Shown here one piece after another: positions 56,020 to 64,000 of a stretch of 64,000 nucleotides of DNA. Origin of the DNA: Castanea sativa (Eukaryota > Streptophyta > Magnoliopsida > Fagales > Fagaceae); contig NC_134013.1 in assembly GCF_040712315.1 (NCBI RefSeq), forward strand, positions 90,092,001-90,156,000. Reading direction: 5' to 3'. A program made the translations under genes and the position numbers. Each line of letters starts with the position of its first letter. The stretch's first letter is position 1. The notes beneath the pieces are model-generated. The model saw nothing but the letters and a program-made list of their open reading frames with translations. It made no database searches and was not told where the DNA came from.

Positions 56020-57022
56020 CTTGTAAGATAAAATTTGGTTGCTCCCTTTATATTTTGTTTTGTTTGAAGTCAACGTTAGTTACTCTGAGTCTCTGAGCAA
56101 GAAGTTCAAGATCGCCATCTCCGTCTGGGTGGTTGCTTCACGCTGCTATACCGAATACTCTGTTTAAGGTTAGTCTTCTTATCACTCTGTACAGCACAAA
56201 CTCTACTCCTATTTAAGATTAGCTAGCTGAAATGGTTTCTTATCTTAACTCTGTATTACAAACTTGGGAATTCAATTCTGATTATGTAAGTAAAATTAAT
56301 TTTGTTGCTCATCTTTACTTTACTTTTTTTTTTTGTTGAAGTCAACGCTTGCTAGTGGTAGCTGGAAGTTCAGTATCTACTCTAATTCTATAAGGTTAGT
56401 CTTCTTATCTATGTATAGTACTCTCTCATAAATGGTTAGATTAGTCTTCTCATCCATATATAGTAATAGAATGCACTCATTAATGGTGAAGTTACCCCTT
56501 TGGCGTTTGGAAGGAACTGCTTGAGCTTGTTACACAGTATTTACAATGGCTTCCTTTTTATTGGGGAAAATGATTGGACTGTATGTTGAAGATTTCTAAT
56601 CTAAGAAATTTTAGTGGAAATGGGAAGAAAAAAGAGCAAAACAATTTATGTGGCTTGGTACTGTGCCTACATCCGCAGGTACCACACCGGTACAACACAG
56701 ACACTTCATTTGGGCTGTTGTACTGGTGCCGTACCTGTGTAATACCGGTGTCATATCTGCCATGTTATAGTTTTTCAAAAATTGCTTGTGTTGCCATGAC
56801 GTACCCGTGTTTGTGTCCGTGTCTGTACTTTCTAGAATTCCACTATATAAAAATAAAAATAAGGGTTTTCAACGTACTTATACGGCCCGAACAAATCCTA
56901 GCCCAACACATTGAATTTCCCAATTGATTTAGACAACAAGGTCTTTTTTTGTATGTTTGTTTTCCCCAAACTTGATTTGGGTTATGTTTTGATAAATTAA
57001 TAGTTTTTATTTATCTAAGCAG

Positions 57023-57148
57023 GTTCTGCCTAAAGGTTAGTGGAGAATGGAGACTATTTAATATCAGAGGAGAACGAAAGGAAGAAAAAAGGATATAGAA
57101 GATTCTTAAAGAAGTCTAGTTCAAGTAAAGCTACAAGAGCAAATGGAG
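57023..57148 (+). other. Conserved upstream exon of NLR-2 (putative)
   Basis: Bounded by TTTATCTAAGCAG and GGAG|GTGTGT, and homologous to 20803-20927. One frame is open through it here but not in the unit 1 copy, so a 5' untranslated exon is more likely than a coding one. Confidence 0.4.
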
Positions 57149-57879
57149 GTGTGTATTCTCTTTGATAATGTAGATTCAAAACTACATAGTTATAATGCCC
57201 TTGTGGAACATGTTTTATTTTATTTTTATTTTTTTCTGAAACATTATTTAAATGTCATACAGTTGCTTATGAACGTTGAAATTAATGCAGAACCATCAAA
57301 GTTGCATGAGAAGGAAGTCAGAAATTCTATGAGTGGCGGGTGGCGGGGAGGTATTTCTCTACCCAAAACACAATTTACAAAGACTAATTTCTTCATTCAA
57401 TTGTCAATAGCTATCTTTACAATGACACAAAGACTAATTTATGATGACAACATCATAACTAACTAACTACACCTAAGCAAGTGTGTAATTGAATTAGTTA
57501 CATGTTAAAATATTCACAAACTATATCTAACACAACATTTATTCCACATGTCTAACCAACTTATAAATCAATTAAGAATATGCCTAATTGTTTGATCACA
57601 TGTCATAAAGATAGGAGATGGAACTTGTTCACTTGGCTTCCTCAAGACATTACTCAGCCATATGAATTTTCTTGCTTCAAATGCTTTGCATCAGATGTAT
57701 GTAACTCGTTATCATTGTGGGAGCTTATGGTTGTTATCATAATCCTTCATCATAAAATCAACCCTATTTGGGTGGTTTGTTGTCCATATTTCACCTAAAC
57801 GAGTTACAAATACCAAAACCCCACAAGGGTGGTTTGGGTATTCAAAAACTTAGTTCTTTTAATCAAGTGCTATCAGGAA

Positions 57880-58860
57880 AGTAGCTTTGGATTTTTGTAG
57901 TGGAAAATAATCATCTTTGGAGAAGAGTCATTTAGATGAAATATGGAGAAGAATGGGGAGGATAGACAATGAAGCGGATTAAGGGACCTTATGGTGTGTG
58001 TTTATGGAAGAGTATAAGTGGGGGATGAGATTCCTTCAACTTCTTAAAACTTGACGTACAAGAAGGATCTAGAGTGAGGTTTTGGACATCTGGAGCGGGT
58101 TAAACATTTTTTCCCAGATTTTTATGCCTTAGTTGTTGACAGGGAAGCTTCCGTTTGTTCAGCCTTTTCAAGATTGAGAACTAGAATCAGTGATAAATTT
58201 TTTTGAGTTGCTCTATAAGTGCTTGCCTCCATCTCTTGGTGGAGATTGAGTTTTATGGATTCCAACAAAGAGTGGAATATTTAAGATTCATTCCTATTAT
58301 AATGCCTTTAGGGGTTTCACATGCCACTCTTTTCCATGGAAGAGCATTTAGGGTGCTAGGGTCCCTTGAAAGGCAGCGTGTGTTTTGTGTGAACTACATT
58401 TTTAGGAAAAATTTTGTCAATTGATAATCTCCATAGGCAGCACTTATTGATAATTTGATTAGTGTTGTCCGGTTAAAAGGAGTGGGAAATCAATTAATCA
58501 TTTTCCCTTCCATTTCTTTTTTATAACAAATATTTGGTCATTTGTTTCTGCATTGTTTGGGACAGTTTGGATGATGCCAAAATCTGTGATTGAGTTCTTG
58601 GAAGGTTGGCAAGGATGATTCCATTGCCTAGCAAGCCACTACTGTTATGTGAAGTCTTTGGCGTGAATTAAATATGAGGATTTTTTTATGGTGCTGAGTA
58701 ATCTAATTTTGAAATCAAATAGTGTTTTTTTTTTTTTTTTTTAAGTTCTTGTATGATTAGATGACTGCCTTAGGTACCATCCCCTTGTTGTCTTTCGTTA
58801 ATGTTGTAGATTTGTCCTTGTGATTTTACTCTTTGGAAAGGGATTTGTGTGACCCTCCCT
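57880..58860 (+). mobile_element. LINE ORF2 C-terminal remnant, unit 2 copy
   Basis: Same decayed element as 21630-22690: TTTCACATGCCACTCTTTTC, then the former zf-RVT coding region, now more broken (CATTTCTTTTTTATAACAAA in place of the Cys/His codons). Confidence 0.7.
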
Positions 58861-59634
58861 TTTCTTTTCTAATTATTTAAAAAAATAAAAAATCTTATTT
58901 AGTTTTGAAGAAGTCCAAGTTCGATTAGAAATTAGGAATAGGTATTAATCATCTATGTATATGGATATAATGTTTTTCAAATCAAAAGAGGAGAATAAAT
59001 TTTCAAAAGTTATGAAACCAAATTTGAGGTTTGTGTGATATAATCTTCTATGAGGTGTCATGCGAGGATTTTCTCAACAAAAAAAAAAAAAAAAGGTGTA
59101 ATGAGAGGAAATGCTAGGTGTCATGCTTAGAATTTTTTTTTTTTTTTTTTTTTTGTCCTTAAATTTTCAACAGTTCGAAACCTTGCACTGGGTTACTATT
59201 CACAGTCCTGTAATAGCAACCCAAACCTTAGGTTTTACTCGTTAGAAATCCTATATTCCTTTCAATTGTCAAGCCTTTTTTCCACTAAATTTTATCCCTA
59301 ATTCTTAAAAAATTCTAAATTTGATCATGTTCCCCTTTGTCTTTCGTCATTTTGGGCAGGCTGGATTTGTTGCTGATGCTTTAGTTTTGGCTTTGTTCTC
59401 ATGTGTGGTGGGAATTGAGCTGTGTGACTCTGGCTTGGGTGTTGTTTGGTATAGGTTGAAGGTATGGTTTAGGTGTTGAGGTTGTGATTGAGGTCTTCTC
59501 CTACTCACAATTTCTTGTTAGATCGTGTTGGATACCTTGTCAAAGAGGTCTTCTTTGAGAGGCTATTCTTTTTTGCTGCAGCTCTTGTTAATCATGGGTG
59601 TTTTTTTGAAGCACAATAAAGAAAAATCAATTAA

Positions 59635-60039
59635 CAACATAGCACGGCTAAAGTAGTGGATGTGGCACATTCCACATAGATTGCTACCTCTATAATGTGA
59701 ATATATTCATCAAATGTGGCTGTATCCCCTAACACCACCCTCTATATCGGTAATTATTGTTTCACACTCCCAAATATGAAATGTTTCCCAAATGTTCACA
59801 CTTTCACACCTGATGTCCACATTTTCCACATGATATAGAAAAAATGTGGACACAATGTGAAAGAGTGTGGACACAGTTGGATGTGAAACAAGCAAAGCCC
59901 CTTTCTATAATAACCTATGTTACTCTTTCTTAAAAAAGAAAAAAGAAAAAAAAAAAAAAAAAAAAAAAAGCTCATGTTAGAATAGATTAATTTTGCCATG
60001 GTGAACTGATGTCATAATCATACAGTGACGTATTGGTAT

Positions 60040-60090
<51 letters not shown>

Positions 60091-60357
60091 CTAAAGTTGG
60101 GTTATTTTGATGTACATACCAACTTGATATGGAAATCATATGTGCTTGAGCAAATTGAATCCACAAGAAAAAAGGGCTTTAATGTTTTTACCATTTTATA
60201 TTTAAAACAATAACACAAATATATTATGACTGTGTTTTAATATTAGATTTTCGAAAAGAAAATTACAAAAAAGGGTCATAAGCCCATGAATGAATAAATC
60301 TTCATCGATTAAAAATTCTCCTTAAGATGGTTTAGTTATGTTTAGAGGAAAGCAATT
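59635..60357 (+). repeat. NLR upstream block, also found inverted at 5785-6390
   Basis: Homologous to 23790-24300 (direct) and 5785-6390 (inverted). It contains an internal imperfect palindrome around GTGTGGACACAGTTGG, and GTCCACATTTTCCACATGAT, and a TA microsatellite at 60041-60088. Confidence 0.75.
60041..60088. repeat. (TA)n microsatellite
   Basis: A TA run about 0.7 kb upstream of the NLR-2 ATG. Confidence 0.9.
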
Positions 60358-60801
60358 AATGCACTAATGAGAAACAGTGAGTTAATTTAAGTGGAATGAA
60401 AAAAGGTCGAGGAATACCAAATTAATAGAAATTTTAAAAAATGACATATCAATTAAGTAACTGAAAGTATAACTTCTTATTGAATAGAAATGGCAAAAAA
60501 GAACACTTGTGGCTGACTCTAACAAGTATGTTGAGGATCCATAGCTGACCCCAAATTTGGAATTACGGTTTGGTTGTTGTTGATCAAAAATAAGCTCCAT
60601 GTCTAAAGACCATTCACGAGATTGTGAAAACTGTGCTTTAATTTTTGTAATTGAACCATGTTTGCGCCTTTTGAATAACAAAGTCCTTTTTTGTGTGGTT
60701 TTATATTATACTTATTACTTCTCTAAACTGAAAATTCATTCTTCAATTTGCATTTAGAGTTTTTGTTAATGTTTAAAATTTTTTATTGTTGTGACACAGA
60801 T

Positions 60802-63789
60802 ATGTGGGGGGCAGCAGCTTCTGGTATAGGTTCAGCTGCAGCTTCTGCTGTGGGTACTGCAGCAGGGGATGAGACCTACAAATATGCAAAAGAGATTATC
60901 ACTAACCTGAGTTGCAAAGTTGAGAATGAAGCTGATTATGATCTAGAATACAACTATGAAAGGTTAATAGAGCAAGCAAAGAAGCTTTATGCCTGCAGGG
61001 ATGATATATTGGCTCAAGCAAAGACAAAGCTGGTCACTCAAGTATATGAAGCCTGGATTTCTAAGGTCACAAAGAGTGAAGAAGAGGTGCAAGATCTAGA
61101 AACCAAGTACAAGAAAGAAAAAGGCAAAAAAAGGACATGGAGTCAACGTTTGATTGGGTCAAGCGAGTTACGCACAGATCTTAGCCAAAGCATGGCAGAG
61201 AAGTGCAAGAAACTGCATAATCTTTGGGTAGAGGGAAAGTCTGAGATAGGAATAGTGGTTGAGAAATTGCCAGAGCGTGTGATAATTATGCATGGACCCA
61301 AATCAGAAGACAAGATATTTCTTGAATCATATGTTGAAGAAATACTAGGCCATCTGAGGGATAAAAATGTTAAAAGAATCGGACTTTGGGGAATGTCAGG
61401 AATTGGGAAAACAACCATAATGCAGAGCTTAAATAACAATGAAGATACTGCTAAAATGTTTGATATTGTTATTTGGGTAACTGTATCAAAGGATTGGAAT
61501 TTAGAAAAATTGCAACACAAAATTGCTGATCGGTTAAAATTGAATATGGAAGGCATCACTGACCCTAATGAAATTGCCCAACTAATATGTAGAGACTTGA
61601 AAAGCAAAAGGTGTCTACTCCTTTTGGATGAAGTTCGGGAAGTTCTTGATCTGCCTCTGATAGGAATGTGTGAAAGTGAAAAGGATAGCAAGGTGGTAGT
61701 GGCAAGTAGAAATTATCATGTTTGTTGTGATATGGAAACTGATTTGGAAATTGATGTGAAACGATTGTCTGAAGCTGATGCATGGAAAATGTTCAAGGTA
61801 AAGGTGGGTCGAAATGTAAATCTTCCAGGTATTGAACCGATAGCCAAGTTAGTTGTCAGTGAATGTGCTGGTTTGCCGCTATTGATAGACAAAGTAGCAA
61901 GTATGTTTAGAAGAAAGGATAACTTTCACCTGTGGAGTGATGGATTAAGAAGTTTGCGGAGATGGCCAAGTATCAAAATCCAAGGCATCGATGAATTGAT
62001 TGAGTACTTGAAGTTTTGTTATGAAGATTTAGATGATGAGGTTAAAAAGGCTTGCTTTCTATATGGTGCAATATATCCTGAAGACTATGAGATATATAAA
62101 GATTATCTGTTGGAATGTTGGAGAGCTGAAGGTTTCATTCATGATACAAGTGAGTTTAGAGTTGCACGTGACAAAGGGCATTCCATATTGGAGGAACTTA
62201 TCAGCATTTCTTTACTAGAGAAGAGTGCAAAGATGAATCATGTCAGGATGAACAAAGTAATACGAAATATGGCCCTTAACATTTCTTCCCGAAGTTGTAA
62301 TTTCAAGATTTTGGTGAAACCCCGTGAAGGGTTGCAAGAGGCCCCCAATGAGGTAGAGTGGCAACAAGCAAATCGAATCTCCTTGATGGATAATAAATTG
62401 TGCACTTTACCGGAAATGCCAGATTGCAATGAGCTTTCAACATTGTTATTACAGAGAAACCAAGACCTAATAGTGATTCCTGAGACATTCTTTGGATGCA
62501 TGCAAAATCTACGGGTTTTAGATTTACATGGCACTGGAATTACATCATTACCATCATCAATATCTTGCTTGAAGCGTCTCAAAGCATTATATCTGCATTC
62601 TTGCAACTGTTTAATGGAACTCCGTTACTTAGAAGGACTTGAGCATCTCGAGGTGCTTGATATTCGAGACACTAGCCTTAATCATTTTCCAATTCAGATT
62701 GGACGTTTGAATCAGTTGAAGTGTTTACGTATGTCATTGTCGAATTTTGGCATTAGGCATTCAAGTAACATAGAATATTGCCGAAGTGTCTTTTCAAGTC
62801 TTCTTTTACTAGAAGAACTACTAATAGATGTGGATCCAAATAATCAAAGTTGGGAGGTGACTATGAAGACTATTTCTGAGGGAGTGGCTAAATTGACGCA
62901 TTTGACTTCACTATCAATTTGCTTCCCTACTGTGGATTGTCTTAAGAGTTTTATCTCAACGAGTCAATTGTGGAAGGATTTCCGCTTCACATTTCAATTT
63001 TCTGTTGGTTATCATGACACGACTCTTTATAAAATTCTTGATTGCTTCGAATATCAAATTAGGAAATGTTTGAAGTTTGCAAATGGTGAAGGTGTAGATC
63101 CAATAATTTCTGATGTTCTTTTGGAAACTGATGCATTTGAATTGATTGGCCACAAGGGAACTTCAAGACTATCAGATTTTGGTATCGAAAGTATCAACAA
63201 GATGCGAGGTTGTTTGATTGAAGGATGCAATGAAATTGAAACGATTGTTGATGGTAACAGAGTAAAGAGAAGTGCGTTAACATGCTTGGAAAAGATGTTC
63301 ATAAATAATGTTCCAAACTTAAAAAGCATTTGGGAAGGTCCTGTACATAATGGAAGCCTGTCACAACTAACAACTTTAACTTTGTGCAAATGTTTGAAGT
63401 TGAAGAAGATATTCTCTGGTGGCATGATTAAACAACTCTCTCAACTTCAACACGTGAAAGTTGAAGATTGTCCTGAAATTGAAGAGATTATTGCAGAGTC
63501 TGAAAATAATGGCTTGAAACCTGACGCACTTCCAAGATTAAAGATGCTAGAGCTTTCTAATCTTCCAAGGGTAAAAAGCATTTGGACAAGTGACTCATTG
63601 AAATGGCCATCTTTAGAGAAGATTAAGATCTCCATGTGCCAGATGTTGACAAAATTGCCCTTCAACAGTGAGAATGCAATCAACTTGAGATGTATTGAAG
63701 CCCATCAGACATGGTGGAGTGCATTGGCATGCCAAGATGATGCTATTGAACAAAGATTAAGGTCTTTATGGTTTCAATCTCCTTCATAG
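60802..63789 (+). CDS. CC-NBS-LRR immune receptor, NLR-2
   Basis: 995 residues in one coding exon, the tandem-module duplicate of NLR-1 (over 80% alike by eye). The start MWGAAASG follows the GTGACACAG acceptor; an in-frame ATG at 60748 lies before that acceptor, in intron. Motifs: P-loop GMSGIGKTT (about 197-205), RNBS-A FDIVIWVTVSK, kinase-2 LLLLDEVREVLDL with arginine at about 279 where CNLs and NLR-1 have tryptophan, RNBS-B DSKVVVASR, CAGLPLLIDK, RNBS-D CFLYGAIYPEDYE, and changed MHD VRMNKVIR (MNK at 483-485). LRRs run to the end, with WWSALACQDD. P-loop lysine and kinase-2 acidic residues remain, so nucleotide binding is plausible. Its head-to-head partner is gene B. Confidence 0.93.
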   Translation: MWGAAASGIGSAAASAVGTAAGDETYKYAKEIITNLSCKVENEADYDLEYNYERLIEQAKKLYACRDDILAQAKTKLVTQVYEAWISKVTKSEEEVQDLETKYKKEKGKKRTWSQRLIGSSELRTDLSQSMAEKCKKLHNLWVEGKSEIGIVVEKLPERVIIMHGPKSEDKIFLESYVEEILGHLRDKNVKRIGLWGMSGIGKTTIMQSLNNNEDTAKMFDIVIWVTVSKDWNLEKLQHKIADRLKLNMEGITDPNEIAQLICRDLKSKRCLLLLDEVREVLDLPLIGMCESEKDSKVVVASRNYHVCCDMETDLEIDVKRLSEADAWKMFKVKVGRNVNLPGIEPIAKLVVSECAGLPLLIDKVASMFRRKDNFHLWSDGLRSLRRWPSIKIQGIDELIEYLKFCYEDLDDEVKKACFLYGAIYPEDYEIYKDYLLECWRAEGFIHDTSEFRVARDKGHSILEELISISLLEKSAKMNHVRMNKVIRNMALNISSRSCNFKILVKPREGLQEAPNEVEWQQANRISLMDNKLCTLPEMPDCNELSTLLLQRNQDLIVIPETFFGCMQNLRVLDLHGTGITSLPSSISCLKRLKALYLHSCNCLMELRYLEGLEHLEVLDIRDTSLNHFPIQIGRLNQLKCLRMSLSNFGIRHSSNIEYCRSVFSSLLLLEELLIDVDPNNQSWEVTMKTISEGVAKLTHLTSLSICFPTVDCLKSFISTSQLWKDFRFTFQFSVGYHDTTLYKILDCFEYQIRKCLKFANGEGVDPIISDVLLETDAFELIGHKGTSRLSDFGIESINKMRGCLIEGCNEIETIVDGNRVKRSALTCLEKMFINNVPNLKSIWEGPVHNGSLSQLTTLTLCKCLKLKKIFSGGMIKQLSQLQHVKVEDCPEIEEIIAESENNGLKPDALPRLKMLELSNLPRVKSIWTSDSLKWPSLEKIKISMCQMLTKLPFNSENAINLRCIEAHQTWWSALACQDDAIEQRLRSLWFQSPS

Positions 63790-64000
63790 AGGTTCTTCTC
63801 TAGATAAGGTAATGGTAGAAATGTTTACTCCTCCTTTAAATTTTCATTTTCTTTATTTTTCAAGATATCTTATGAATGTGTGTGATTGTTTAGCATTTGT
63901 GATTACATGAATGTTGGATTCAAACCTTCCTCATATTTGGTCATGATTATCTTAAATCTTTAATGAAATTTTTTGAACATTTAAGTTATACCATATAAGA
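63790..64000 (+). other. 3' flank of NLR-2
   Basis: Matches 28181-28400 downstream of NLR-1, and probably carries the 3' untranslated region. It is cut by the window end. Confidence 0.6.

Larger units (their letters stand above)
56020..60799 (+). promoter_or_regulatory. 5' region of NLR-2, duplicated upstream of NLR-1
   Basis: Collinear with 19235-25179. A likely first exon ends at about 56168 (TTTAAG|GTTAGTCTTC). Two further partial copies of this exon end follow at about 56395 (CTATAAGGTTAGTCTTCTTA) and 56435. Then come the exon-like block 57023-57148, the LINE tail and the ~0.6-kb block at 59635-60357. The coding exon is entered at GTGACACAG|ATATG. Confidence 0.5.

Noticed and set aside
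60748..60801. N-terminal extension of NLR-2 from the ATG at 60748
   Set aside because: It runs through the intron before the GTGACACAG acceptor; NLR-1 starts at the equivalent of 60802.

Overview
This is plant nuclear DNA from a dicot, probably a woody one. The evidence is AT-rich sequence, spliceosomal introns, CC-NBS-LRR immune-receptor genes, WRKY and ALOG domains, MITEs, LINE and LTR-retrotransposon debris, and plastid-DNA insertions. Fagaceae is a guess from the style of the repeats and cannot be proved here.

The window is best read as two tandem copies of one roughly 30-kb module, each holding two head-to-head genes. Unit 1 runs from about 1-2 kb to about 28.5 kb. It has a minus-strand gene that ends in a large LRR exon (3127-4961, with a HOP-like exon at 8869-9013) and a plus-strand CC-NBS-LRR gene (25181-28180). 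Unit 2 runs from about 33.3 kb to the window end. It has a minus-strand gene at 34887-47233 and a plus-strand CC-NBS-LRR gene (60802-63789). LRR exons, receptor genes, 3' flanks, upstream exons and old LINE remnants all match between the units. Remnants of further copies lie between them (28.56-29.17 kb and about 32.57 kb).

The most striking object is the minus-strand gene of unit 2. Five exons join in frame with matching phases. They encode about 1248 residues: a DP/STI1 motif and part of TPR2A from the co-chaperone HOP, two WRKY domains, a small WRKY-linker exon, and an NLR-type LRR domain with no NB-ARC. One intron looks like a GC-AG intron, and the same GC donor occurs in a broken WRKY copy just upstream. 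Next to a divergent NLR, this looks like a paired immune receptor whose partner has a nucleotide-binding-free HOP-WRKY-LRR architecture. Unit 1 has a shortened version without WRKY. Both NLRs carry M-N-K where the MHD motif should be.

Between these genes, unit 1 carries one unrelated intact gene, an ALOG/LSH-family transcription factor (10187-10837, minus). The rest is introns and intergenic DNA with LINE fragments, solo LTRs (one with a 5-bp target duplication), MITEs, microsatellites and two plastid-derived insertions. All splice sites and joins are read by eye from the sequence; no transcript data were available.
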